Assembly (NCBI GenBank): GCA_900543555.1
Contig: UQRL01000001.1
Coordinates: forward strand, 62,001 to 126,000
Direction: 5' to 3'
Length of the DNA: 64,000 nt
DNA from: an uncultured Oscillospiraceae bacterium
Lineage (GTDB): Bacteria > Bacillota > Clostridia > Oscillospirales > Acutalibacteraceae
The notes below the pieces were generated by a model. The model searched no databases. It was given only the letters and a program-made list of their open reading frames with translations, and had not been told where the DNA came from. The first letter of the stretch is position 1; each line of letters starts with the position of its first letter. Below are positions 7,752-15,809 of the stretch, piece by piece. The position numbers were made by a program, and so were the translations under genes.

Positions 7752-8497
7752 TCTACCACTACGACGGCTCTTACCAGGGGTTCCTGTGCTGCGTGGCCCA
7801 GTGTTTCCAGGCCAAGGAGCTGCCCGTGGACATCCGCGCCCAAGAGGACGAGCAGCAGAGCCTCTTCGGCCGCAGGGACATCCCCACCCGGCTGGACCTG
7901 GCCCAGCGGGTGGAGCGGTCCATTCCCCGGAAGATCTCCCCCCAGGCCCACCGCCTGGTGCGGGAGGGGTTTCTCACCTGCCTGCCCCAGCGGGAGATGG
8001 CCCTGCTGCGCTTTCTGCTGATGGGCTACAAATACGGCGGGCAGGTGGTCCGGCTCACCACAGAGCCCGTTGTGCACACCCTGGAAAAGGCCGCCCTTGC
8101 CCTGCGAAACGAGGCCCACCACACCCTGGAGTTCCTCCGATTTGCCGACTGCGGGGAATTTCTGGCGGCCCGCATCACCCCCAAAAACGCGGTGCTGCCC
8201 CTGGTGGCGCCCCACTTCTGCGACCGCCTGCCCAGCGAAAATTTTATGATCTACGACGAGACCCACCAAATGGGCTTTCTCTACCGGGGCCGCGAGGGGC
8301 GGGCAGGGGAGTTTTTCCAGGCGGACCAAGTGGAACTGCCGCCGCCCAGCGGGGAAGAGCTCTGCTGGCAGAACCTGTGGAAGGTGTTTTACCGCACCAT
8401 CGCCGTAGAGGGGCGCCGGAACCCCAAGCTGCGGCAAAGCCTGTGCCCCAAGCGGTTTTGGCCCCTGATGACCGAGCTGGAGGGAGAGCTGGGATAA
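7730..8497 (+). CDS. DUF4130/TIGR03915-type DNA metabolism protein
   Basis: A 255-residue soluble protein of the family described as a probable DNA metabolism protein, nearly always next to the radical SAM partner that precedes it here; biochemical role unknown. It opens with NLIYHYDGSYQGFLCCVAQ, typical for the family. QQSLF at 42-46 resembles a clamp-binding motif. The second half carries conserved FLRFAD, ENFMIYDE and WKVFYRTIAVEGRRNPKLR stretches. AAGGAGG lies 10 bases before the ATG, and the start overlaps the radical SAM gene by 22 bases, suggesting translational coupling and a complex. Confidence 0.88.
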   Translation: MPYRTNLIYHYDGSYQGFLCCVAQCFQAKELPVDIRAQEDEQQSLFGRRDIPTRLDLAQRVERSIPRKISPQAHRLVREGFLTCLPQREMALLRFLLMGYKYGGQVVRLTTEPVVHTLEKAALALRNEAHHTLEFLRFADCGEFLAARITPKNAVLPLVAPHFCDRLPSENFMIYDETHQMGFLYRGREGRAGEFFQADQVELPPPSGEELCWQNLWKVFYRTIAVEGRRNPKLRQSLCPKRFWPLMTELEGELG

Positions 8498-8528
8498 GCC
8501 ACCCCAGCGGGAAAATATCCAAAAATAG

Positions 8529-9971
8529 CGGGAACCCCATCAAAAATCCTTCTTCTATGAGGAATCAAAACGGTTCAGCCAGGCCCTGCACGCCTCCACG
8601 CTGCCGGAGGAGGCCATGGACGCCGTCAGCGCCAACCTGTCCATCTTGAAGTCCCCCACCGTCCTGCGCCAGACGGACGGCAGGCTTTGGGCCTGGGAGG
8701 GCTGCTGCGACACGGTGGGCAGCTGCCATGGGAGCTGCACCCACGTGTGGAACTACGCCCAGGCCATCCCCCACCTGTTCCCCATGCTGGAGCGCACCTT
8801 CCGCAACGCGGAATTCCACGAGGACCAAAACGAGGAGGGGCACCAGGAGTTCCGCTCTGCCCTGCCCATCCGCAAGTCGGGCAACACCTTCCACGCCGCC
8901 TCCGACGGGCAGCTGGGGGGCATTATGAAAATGTACCGGGAGTGGCGCATCGGCGGGGACCTGGAGTTCCTGCAGGAGTATTGGCCCCTGATGAAGAAGA
9001 GCCTGGATTACTGCATCCGCACCTGGGACAAAAAGCGGGAAGGCGTGCTGAAAGAGCCCCACCACAACACCTATGACATTGAATTCTGGGGCGCGGACGG
9101 CATGTGCTCCTCCTTCTATCTGGGGGCCCTGGCGGCCATGAGCCGCATGGGGAAGGCCCTGGGCCAGGACGTCTCCGAGTATGAGGAGCTGTACCGCCGG
9201 GGGCGGGAGTATTTGGAGACCCGCCTCTTCAACGGGGAATACTTCTACCAGCAGGTGGAGTGGGAGACCTTGGAGGCCAAGATGGACCTGGAGAAGGAGC
9301 CCGCCTCCAGCCGGGCGCTGATGGAGCGGGAAGGCCCCAAGTACCAGTACGGCCAGGGCTGCATCTCCGACGGCGTGCTGGGCGCGTGGATGGCCAAGGT
9401 CTGCGGCCTGGGCGACATCCTGGACCCGGAAAAGGTGAAAAGCCACCTGCTCTCCGTGTACCGGTACAACTTCAAGCGGGACCTGAGCACCCACGAGAAT
9501 CCCCAGCGGCCCGGCTATGCCCTGGGGGATGAGGGGGGCCTGCTGCTGTGCTCCTGGCCCCGGGGCGGGCGGCCCTCCCTCCCCTTCGTGTACAGCGACG
9601 AGGTGTGGACCGGCATCGAGCACCAGGTGGCCTCTCACCTGATGATGTTCGGCTGCATGAAGGAGGCGGAGGACATCCTATCCGCCTGCCGCGGCCGGTA
9701 TGACGGGGAGAAGCGGAACCCCTACGACGAGTACGAGTGCGGCCACTGGTACGCCCGGGCGCTGGCCTCCTATTCCTACCTGCAGGCCTACGGCGGCATG
9801 CGCTATGACGCCGTGGGGAAGACCCTGTACCTGAGCTCCCAAAACGCCCAGGAGTTCACCCTGTTCCTGTGCACCGCCACCGGCTACGGCACGGTGACCC
9901 TTCGCAACGGGGCCGCAGAGGTCCATGTGGCCAAGGGCCAGATCCCCGTGGAGCACATTGTCATCTCCTGA
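8529..9971 (+). pseudogene. 5'-truncated GH116 glycosidase (beta-glucosidase/glucosylceramidase type)
   Basis: Only the C-terminal (alpha/alpha)6 catalytic part of a GH116 enzyme is present. The frame is open from 8529, and family-like sequence begins about 8550 (FFYEESKRF). Full proteins have 800-900 residues with an N-terminal beta-sandwich domain that is absent here. The first available start is ATG 8616, giving 451 residues. Catalytic regions look intact: the presumed nucleophile Glu in KEPHHNTYDIEF and the acid/base Asp in YSDEVWTGIEHQ. The upstream end abuts the SOS operon within 32 bases, and no promoter is visible. A deletion most likely removed the 5' half; a short functional protein cannot be excluded. 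Confidence 0.75.
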
Positions 9972-10046
9972 GCTCCGCCGAACAGACAGGGGGGCTAAAG
10001 CGCCGGCCTGAGAAGGCCAGCTCCCCCAGACCGGCAAAAAGCAAAG

Positions 10047-10088
10047 AGGACCGCTGTCCCAACCGGGACGGCGGTCCTTTCTTTTTTC
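10047..10088. terminator. Bidirectional terminator between the GH116 remnant and ilvH
   Basis: AGGACCGCTGTCCC (10047-10060) pairs with 10065-10078 (one T-G pair) around AACC and is followed by a T-run. A-rich sequence on the other side allows it to work for ilvH on the minus strand. Confidence 0.85.
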
Positions 10089-10093
10089 TCCAG

Positions 10094-10564
10094 TCAGCCC
10101 CGCTCCAGGGCGATGACCCCGGTGCGGGAGATCTCCCGGATGCCGTAGGGGCGCAGCAGGTCCAGCAGCGTCTCGCAGCGCTCGTGCTCCCCGGCGTATT
10201 TCAGCGTCACCGTGGACTTGGAGACATCGGCCACCTCGGCCTTCATCAGGGCGGCAATCTCGTTGACCTTGCCCAGGGTGGCGGGGTCGCAGGCCACCTT
10301 CACCAGCAGCAGCTCGGCGGTGACAGCGTCCGGCCCCAAGGAGCGCACCTTGATGACCGGGATGACCTTGTTCAGCTGCTTCTCCACCTGTTCCAGGATG
10401 TGGTCATCCCCCTGGCCCACAATGGTCATCCGGGACATGGTGGTGTCCTCGGTGGTGCCCACGGCCAGGCTGTCGATGTTGTAGCCCCGCCGGGCGAACA
10501 GGCTTACCACCTTAGAGAGCACGCCTGGCTGGTTTTCCACCAGCACGGATAGAGTGTATTTCAC
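10094..10564 (-). CDS. ilvH: Acetolactate synthase small (regulatory) subunit
   Basis: Regulatory ACT-domain subunit of acetohydroxyacid synthase, which confers activity and valine feedback on IlvB. 156 residues. It opens KYTLSVLVENQPGVLSKVV, the conserved first ACT strand-helix, followed by RRGYNIDSLAVG. The start is GTG 10564 with AAAGGAG upstream; no in-frame ATG is near. It lies 16 bases downstream of ilvB on the same strand, giving the usual ilvBH order. Confidence 0.96.
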   Translation of the reverse strand: MKYTLSVLVENQPGVLSKVVSLFARRGYNIDSLAVGTTEDTTMSRMTIVGQGDDHILEQVEKQLNKVIPVIKVRSLGPDAVTAELLLVKVACDPATLGKVNEIAALMKAEVADVSKSTVTLKYAGEHERCETLLDLLRPYGIREISRTGVIALERG

Positions 10565-10580
10565 GGCAGCATCTCTCCTT

Positions 10581-12209
10581 TCACACCGAGGGGGTTTCCG
10601 GGTCCACCCGGCACACCAGCACATAGGGCCGGGGGGACTGGAGCATTTCCTTTGCCAGGCGCTCCGCCTCCCGGTTGTTTTTGGCCAGGGCGGCGGGGAT
10701 GCCGTAAGCGCGGCACAACGCCACAAAGTCCGGGTTGCCGTCCATGTGGGTGCCGATGTGGCGCCGGGCGTAGCGGCTGTTCTGATACTCCCGCACCATG
10801 CCCAGGCGGCGGTTGTCAAAGACCACGACCTTCAGCGGCGCGTGAGAGGCTGCCACCGTAGCCAGCTCGCACAGGCTCATTTGAAAGGCACCGTCTCCGC
10901 ACACGGCCAGCACCTGGCGCCGGGGCTTTGCCAGCTTGGCCCCCAAAGCCGCGGGCAGGGCGTAGCCCATGGTGCCCAGGCCCCCGCTGGTGAGGAAGCG
11001 CCCCTCCTTCTGGGTGAAGTTGATGGCCGCCCAAATCTGCCCCTGGCCCGGGTCGGCGGTGAGGATGGCGTCCTCCTCCATCATGGCGGAGAGGGCGCGG
11101 ATGAAGGAGCGGGGCTCCACAGTGTCCTCCCGGTCCTGGCCCCGGGGGACGAACTCCCGCTTGTAGCGCAGAACGCGCTCCACCCAGTCCCGGCACTCCA
11201 CCGGCTGCACCTTCTCCGCCAGGGCGGCCAGCACCTGCTTCACGTCCCCCACGATGGGCACGTCTACCCGCATGTTTTTGCCGATCTCCGCCGGGTCGAT
11301 GTCGATGTGGATGACCTTGGCCTGCTCCGCGATCTGGTTGGGCAGGGCAATGGCCCTGTCCCCCACCCGGGCCCCGCACAGGACGATCAGGTCCGCCTCG
11401 CCAATGGCCCGGTTGGCGTAGCTGCGGCCGAACTTGCCGATCATCCCCAGGTAGACGGGGCTGTCCATGGGCATGACCCCAATGCCCATCATGGTAGAGA
11501 CAATGGGGATGCCGCTCTTCTGGGCAAAGGCGGTCATCTCCTCCCGGGCGCCGGAGAGCACCACCCCGCCCCCACAGCAGATAACGGGCCGCTTGGCCTG
11601 GGAGATGGCCTCCAGCGCCCGCTTAATCTGCAGGGGGTGGCCCGCCGTTTTGGGCTTATAGCCGGGGATGTCCGCCGCCTCCGGATAGTGGAAGGACTCC
11701 GCCAGCGCCTCCTGCACGTCCTCGGGCACGTCGATGAGCACCGGACCCGGCCGGCCCGTGGCGGCGATGTGGAAGGCCTCTTTAAACACCCGGGGCAGGT
11801 CCTCCACAGACTTCACCAGGTAGCTGTGCTTGGTGAAGGACTCGCAGGCGCCGGTGATGTCCGCCTCTTGAAACACATCCCGGCCCAGCTGCTCCAGGTT
11901 CACCTGGCCGGTGATGGCGACAATGGGGATGGAGTCCATATAGGCCGTGGCAATGCCGGTGATCAAATTGGTGGCCCCGGGGCCCGAGGTGGCCACGCAC
12001 ACCCCCGGCCTGCCGCTGGCCCGGGCATAGCCGCTGGCCATGTGGGCGGCGTTCTGCTCAGAGCGCACCAGCACATGCCGGATGGGGGAATCGTAGAGCG
12101 CGTCATAAAAGGGGCAGATGGCCGCCCCCGGATAGCCAAAGAGGATGTCCACCCCCTCTGCCTCCAAACATTTCACCATAATCTCTCCGCCTGTGAGCAT
12201 CGTTCCCAT
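10581..12209 (-). CDS. ilvB: Acetolactate synthase large (catalytic) subunit
   Basis: TPP- and FAD-dependent enzyme that condenses two pyruvates to acetolactate, the first common step of valine and leucine synthesis, or pyruvate with 2-oxobutyrate for isoleucine. It shows the catalytic Glu in RSEQNAAHMASGYARASG, the middle nucleotide-fold domain, and the TPP-Mg motif GDGAFQMSLCEL. 542 residues from ATG 12209, preceded by GGAAGGAGC. A TTG three codons upstream (12218) is possible. The upstream lipoprotein gene ends at 12215. No T-box or other leader structure is visible before the cluster. Confidence 0.96.
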   Translation of the reverse strand: MGTMLTGGEIMVKCLEAEGVDILFGYPGAAICPFYDALYDSPIRHVLVRSEQNAAHMASGYARASGRPGVCVATSGPGATNLITGIATAYMDSIPIVAITGQVNLEQLGRDVFQEADITGACESFTKHSYLVKSVEDLPRVFKEAFHIAATGRPGPVLIDVPEDVQEALAESFHYPEAADIPGYKPKTAGHPLQIKRALEAISQAKRPVICCGGGVVLSGAREEMTAFAQKSGIPIVSTMMGIGVMPMDSPVYLGMIGKFGRSYANRAIGEADLIVLCGARVGDRAIALPNQIAEQAKVIHIDIDPAEIGKNMRVDVPIVGDVKQVLAALAEKVQPVECRDWVERVLRYKREFVPRGQDREDTVEPRSFIRALSAMMEEDAILTADPGQGQIWAAINFTQKEGRFLTSGGLGTMGYALPAALGAKLAKPRRQVLAVCGDGAFQMSLCELATVAASHAPLKVVVFDNRRLGMVREYQNSRYARRHIGTHMDGNPDFVALCRAYGIPAALAKNNREAERLAKEMLQSPRPYVLVCRVDPETPSV

Positions 12210-12214
12210 CTCCC

Positions 12215-12739
12215 TCAAGCTCCTTCCGGCAGGAAAGAGGCCCCGTCAAAGGTGAGCCCCAGCTGCCCGCCGGAATAGGTATAGCCCTCCCCGCTGGGGG
12301 AAAGGCGCATCTCTCCCACGTCGCTGCCCGCCACGCCCTGGGCGGTGCTTTCCGTGGGGGCCAGCACATAGGCGCCCCCTTCCTGGGTGTAGGTCCCGGT
12401 GATGAGGGCGGTGCCGTCATAGAAGGTGGCGGCCAGCTGGAAGCTGCCGTCCTGGTACAGGGTGAGGGTGGGCTCGTAGCCCGCCTCCGCCCCGGAATCC
12501 TGCTGCACCAAAACCAGCACAGCCTCCTGGGCGCTCTGCTCCCCCTCGCTTTGCGCCCCACTGGAAGCAGGCGCTTCCGAGGCCGGGCTCTCCTCCGGGA
12601 GGCTCTGGCTCTGCGGCAGGGCAGCCTGGCTCTCCTGGCTTTGAGGCGCGGCGCTGGAGACCTCATCCTGCCCGCCGCAGGCGGAAAGGCACAGGCCCAA
12701 TAGGCAGGCGCCGAGGAGGGCGTACAGTCGCTTTTTCAT
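12215..12739 (-). CDS. Predicted lipoprotein of unknown function
   Basis: 174 residues from ATG 12739 (GAGGAGG upstream). It has a type II signal peptide (MKKRLYALLGACLLGLCLSAC) with Cys of LSAC|GG as the lipidation site. A low-complexity Ser/Gln/Glu/Pro linker (about 25-75) is followed by a small beta-rich domain with phrases such as YQDGSFQLAATFYDG and ALITGTYTQEGGAY. This resembles copper-resistance NlpE-like or lipocalin-like single-domain lipoproteins. It sits between tsaD and ilvB with short gaps, so it is probably cotranscribed, but no functional link is evident. Confidence 0.8.
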   Translation of the reverse strand: MKKRLYALLGACLLGLCLSACGGQDEVSSAAPQSQESQAALPQSQSLPEESPASEAPASSGAQSEGEQSAQEAVLVLVQQDSGAEAGYEPTLTLYQDGSFQLAATFYDGTALITGTYTQEGGAYVLAPTESTAQGVAGSDVGEMRLSPSGEGYTYSGGQLGLTFDGASFLPEGA

Positions 12740-12752
12740 CCTACCCGCCTCC

Positions 12753-13757
12753 TCACTCAATAGACCGCTGGGCACAGGCGTTTAAGTCCATGCCCGCGGT
12801 GTTCCCCGCCAGGAACTCGTAATAGCCCTGGGAGGCGATCATGGCGGCGTTGTCCCCGCACAGGGACTTGTCCGGCAGGTAGAGGGTTAAGCCCCTCTCC
12901 CCGGCCAGGCGCTCCAGCTCCCGGCGCAGCAGCCGGTTGGCGGAGACGCCCCCGGCGGCGGCCAGGGTCTTGGCGCCGGTCATCTCCGCGGCCTGGAAGA
13001 AGTTCTCCGTCAGGCAGGAGACCACCGCCCGCCGGTAGGAGGCGCACAGATCCGGCACGGAGATCTCCTCTCCCTTTTGCCGGGCGTTGTTCAAAAGGTT
13101 CAGCACGGCGGTTTTCAGGCCGGAAAAGCTGAAGTCCAGAGGCGCGCCCTCCACATGGGGGTGGGGCAGCTTGTAGGCGGCAGGGTTCCCCTCCTCGGCG
13201 ATGCGGTCCATCTCCACCCCGCCGGGGTAGGGGATGCCCATGGCTCTCGCAGCCTTATCAAAAGCCTCTCCCGCGGCGTCATCGCGGGTGCGGCCCAATA
13301 TTTTCAGCTTTGTATAGTCCTCTACCTGGACGATATGGCTGTGCCCCCCCGACACCACCAGGCACAGGAAGGGGGGCTCCAGCCCCGGGCTGCTCAAATA
13401 GTTGGAGGCGATGTGCCCCCGCAGGTGGTGCACCGGGATCAGGGGCAGGCCCGTGGAGAGGGCCAACCCCTTGGCGAAGTTCACCCCCACCAGCAGGGCC
13501 CCGATCAGCCCCGGGGCATAGGTGACGGCGATGCCGTCCAGGTCCGCAAGGGACTTGCCCGCCCGGGAAAGAGCCTCCTGCACCACGCCCACAATGGCCT
13601 CGCTGTGGCGGCGGGAGGCGATCTCCGGCACCACGCCCCCGTAGATCTTGTGCTCCTCCACCTGAGAGGCGATCACAGAGGAAAGGATGGTTCTGCCGTC
13701 CTCCACCAGGGCGGCGGCGGTCTCGTCGCAAGAGCTTTCAATGCCTAACAGGATCAT
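12753..13757 (-). CDS. tsaD: tRNA N6-threonylcarbamoyladenosine transferase catalytic subunit
   Basis: Transfers the threonylcarbamoyl group to A37 of ANN-decoding tRNAs together with TsaB and TsaE. 334 residues, normal length. It starts MILLGIESSCDETAAALVEDG (Kae1/TsaD signature) and carries the metal-binding HxxxH in PVHHLRGHIAS. Other conserved blocks are DGIAVTYAPGLIGALLVG and LVVSGGHSH. The start overlaps rimI by 4 bases (ATGA). tsaB and tsaE, often linked to this pair, are not in the window. Confidence 0.97.
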   Translation of the reverse strand: MILLGIESSCDETAAALVEDGRTILSSVIASQVEEHKIYGGVVPEIASRRHSEAIVGVVQEALSRAGKSLADLDGIAVTYAPGLIGALLVGVNFAKGLALSTGLPLIPVHHLRGHIASNYLSSPGLEPPFLCLVVSGGHSHIVQVEDYTKLKILGRTRDDAAGEAFDKAARAMGIPYPGGVEMDRIAEEGNPAAYKLPHPHVEGAPLDFSFSGLKTAVLNLLNNARQKGEEISVPDLCASYRRAVVSCLTENFFQAAEMTGAKTLAAAGGVSANRLLRRELERLAGERGLTLYLPDKSLCGDNAAMIASQGYYEFLAGNTAGMDLNACAQRSIE

Positions 13758-14206
13758 GCTTCACCCTCCTTGGGAAACCGCCGGGTGAGGATGAGGGCGT
13801 CCTCGGTGGGGTCGTTGTAAAAGTTCCGGCGGCGGCCCTCCTCCGCAAAGCCCAGCTTGGTGTAAAGCCCCACCGCCGCCCGGTTGGAGGGGCGCACCTC
13901 CAGGGAGATGAACTCGGCCCGCTGGCGCCGGGCCTCTGCGGCCAGCGCCTCCACAATGGCCGAGCCCACCCCCTTGCGCCGGTGATGGCCGAACACGGCG
14001 ATGTTGTCGATGTAGCATTCCATGTGGGAGCAGTGCATGCCCCCATAGCCCAGAATCTTGTCCCCGTCCACCGCGGTGACAAAATAGGCCCGGGGGTTGT
14101 CCACCTCGTCCTCCAAAGCCTTCCGGCTCCAGGGGCGGGAGAAGCAGAGCTTTTCCAGCTCCGCCAGAATCTCACAGTGCTCCTTCTCCATTTTCACAAT
14201 CTGCAT
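13754..14206 (-). CDS. rimI: Ribosomal protein alanine N-acetyltransferase (GNAT)
   Basis: GNAT enzyme that acetylates the N-terminus of ribosomal protein S18, and probably other proteins, with acetyl-CoA. 150 residues. The acetyl-CoA pyrophosphate loop is seen in HHRRKGVGSAIVEAL. SLEVRPSNRAAVGLYTKLGF is the RimI signature. The gene overlaps tsaD by ATGA, the common rimI-tsaD arrangement. Confidence 0.94.
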   Translation of the reverse strand: MQIVKMEKEHCEILAELEKLCFSRPWSRKALEDEVDNPRAYFVTAVDGDKILGYGGMHCSHMECYIDNIAVFGHHRRKGVGSAIVEALAAEARRQRAEFISLEVRPSNRAAVGLYTKLGFAEEGRRRNFYNDPTEDALILTRRFPKEGEA

Positions 14207-14321
14207 AGGTCTCTTCTTCTATCCTTTCCACACTCTGCGGGTTTCCATGTGCAACACAGCTATTATAAACTGTGAGGCGGCAAAACTCAAGGAAGGGCGG
14301 CAAATTTCTGAGAAGCCGCCC

Positions 14322-14389
14322 CCCAGCGCAAAGAACGCGCCACCCTGCTGCCGCAAGGTTCTGCGGCGCAGCGGCAGCGCGTTCCTGGG
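14322..14389. repeat. Large imperfect hairpin between rimI and the phosphatase gene
   Basis: CCCAG (14322-14326) and GAACGCGC (14333-14340) pair with GCGCGTTC (14377-14384) and CTGGG (14385-14389), enclosing a second stem CTGCCGC/GCGGCAG. The surrounding 225 bases (14207-14431) hold no convincing gene. A further small stem, CAAGGG/CCCTTG, follows near 14393-14408. Function unknown; it resembles other palindromic intergenic elements in the window. Confidence 0.5.
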
Positions 14390-14431
14390 CTCAAGGGATG
14401 GGCCCTTGTTTTCCCGGGGCGCAAGCCCTTG

Positions 14432-14923
14432 TCAGGGCTGGGGCCGGTTCCCCCTTTGGAAGGGAGGGGGCTGCAGGGTGTTGTCAAACACCAGCAGCCG
14501 GGTGACAAAGTCCTCGTAAAAGGTCTCCAGCTGCTGGCACAGCTTGTCCCGGCAGGCCCGGTAGACCTCAAGGCCCTCCCCATAGGGGTCGGCAATGTAC
14601 TTGGGAATGTAGATCTTTGTCTGGGGCACGCCTGCCTGGCCCAGTATGTAGCCGTGGGTCTTGGACATGGGGAAGTACAGGTCCCACACAGGCAGCTCCT
14701 CCCCCGTAATGCGCCGGGCGGTGTGCTCGGAGATATCCACCCCAATCTCCCGGCAGGCAGCCACCGCGTTTTCTGAAACGGGCATGCCGTCCACCGCCGA
14801 AAGCCCCGCGCTTTGGCACAGCACCCGCTCTTCCATGCCCCGCTCCTGCATCATTTTGCGGAAGATCCCCTCCGCCATGGGGCTCCGGCAGGTGTTGCCG
14901 GTGCACACAAACAAGATTTTCAA
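14432..14923 (-). CDS. ywlE: Low-molecular-weight protein phosphatase, YwlE (arginine phosphatase) type
   Basis: Phosphatase of the LMW-PTP fold, 163 residues. The P-loop reads VCTGNTCRSPMAEG. The Thr in CTGNTCRS, where tyrosine phosphatases usually have Ile or Leu, is the residue known to favour phospho-arginine in Bacillus YwlE. The catalytic acid is in IADPYGEG. TTG start at 14923 with AAGGAAG upstream; no in-frame ATG lies nearer. YwlE reverses McsB arginine phosphorylation in Bacillus; no mcsB is seen here. It is likely transcribed with rlmA 45 bases upstream. Confidence 0.88.
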   Translation of the reverse strand: MKILFVCTGNTCRSPMAEGIFRKMMQERGMEERVLCQSAGLSAVDGMPVSENAVAACREIGVDISEHTARRITGEELPVWDLYFPMSKTHGYILGQAGVPQTKIYIPKYIADPYGEGLEVYRACRDKLCQQLETFYEDFVTRLLVFDNTLQPPPFQRGNRPQP

Positions 14924-14968
14924 TCCAATCTCTTCCTTTCTATAAGGCCATCCGGGCCGGGCCCGGCG

Positions 14969-15805
14969 TTATAGTCTCTCATACACCAAAAAGTCAAAGG
15001 CGATCTCCGTTTGGAAGGCCCCGGCCTCTTGCAGGCGCTTTACGCCCTCCACGCCGGTTTTCCAATAATAGGGGGTCATGGCGAACAGGTCCATGGCCGC
15101 CTCCCCATCCGGGAGGGAGATCTCATCCCGGACCTGCTCCCGCCGGACAAAGCGGAAGCCCTCATAGGCCGTCTCCCGGTGGGGGTTCTCATAGGGCGCC
15201 TCATACAGGATCTCTTTCAGGCCGTACAGGTGCCTCTCCCCCGGCACCGCGTAGAGGAAGAAGCCCCCGGGCTTCACCACCCGGGCAAACTCCGCCTGTG
15301 CCAGGGGGGAGAACACATCTGTCAGCAGGTGGACGCTCCCCGTCCCCAGGGGGATGGCAAAGGAGCTGGCCACCGCAAAGGGGATGCCCTTGTGCTTTCC
15401 CGCGGCGGCCTTTACCGCCAGCTTGGAGATATCGAACCCGCAGACCCGGGCCCGGGGCAGGGCCTTCCCCAGCCCGGCGGTGTAGTAGCCCTCCCCGCAT
15501 CCGGCATCGCAGAGGGCCAAGCCCTCCCCGGCCGGGCTCCCCAGCTGGGAAGCGCACTCCGCGGCCAGGCGGCACAAAGCCTGCCGGAAGGGTTCATAAT
15601 AGCCCGCCTCCAAAAAGCGGCGGCGGCTCTCCACCATCTCCCGGCTGTCCCCCGGGAGCTTGGCGTGCATCTTGTTCACCGGCAGCAGGTGCACATACCC
15701 CTGGCGGGCCACGTCGAAGCTGTGGCCCTGGGGGCACACCGCCCGGTGCTCCTGCCGGGCCAGGGGCCCGCCGCACAGGGGGCAGCAAAAGCACATCTCC
15801 TCCAT
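14969..15805 (-). CDS. rlmA: 23S rRNA (guanine-N1) methyltransferase RlmA-like
   Basis: SAM-dependent methyltransferase of the RlmA family, which methylates G745 or G748 in helix 35 of 23S rRNA. 278 residues. The N-terminal zinc finger is visible as CPLCGGPL and CPQGH. The family motif LLPVNKMHAKLPGDSREMV follows. The Rossmann SAM motif is LCDAGCGEGYYTAGL, with GFDISKLAVKAA after it. AAGGAG precedes ATG 15805, and the gene begins 4 bases after the polA stop. TlrB-type members confer macrolide resistance, so the guanine position is not certain. Confidence 0.92.
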   Translation of the reverse strand: MEEMCFCCPLCGGPLARQEHRAVCPQGHSFDVARQGYVHLLPVNKMHAKLPGDSREMVESRRRFLEAGYYEPFRQALCRLAAECASQLGSPAGEGLALCDAGCGEGYYTAGLGKALPRARVCGFDISKLAVKAAAGKHKGIPFAVASSFAIPLGTGSVHLLTDVFSPLAQAEFARVVKPGGFFLYAVPGERHLYGLKEILYEAPYENPHRETAYEGFRFVRREQVRDEISLPDGEAAMDLFAMTPYYWKTGVEGVKRLQEAGAFQTEIAFDFLVYERL

Positions 15806-15809
15806 GGGC

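Noticed and set aside
8498..8615. A frameshift joining the GH116 remnant to missing upstream coding sequence
   Set aside because: The upstream DNA in all frames belongs to the DUF4130-type gene, which ends normally, so the N-terminal half is absent rather than out of frame.
10554..12278. Very long open frame on the plus strand opposite ilvB (and similar antisense frames opposite alpha-galactosidase, polA, the P-type ATPase, pstS and others)
   Set aside because: High GC at third codon positions creates long stop-free antisense frames. These lack RBSs and give His/Gly/Val- or Arg-rich protein without family features, while the opposite strand encodes recognisable enzymes.
12216..14206. Possible T-box or other riboswitch controlling ilvBH
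   Set aside because: ilvB is preceded within a few bases by coding sequence of the lipoprotein and tsaD genes; no T-box sequence, specifier stem or leader space exists.
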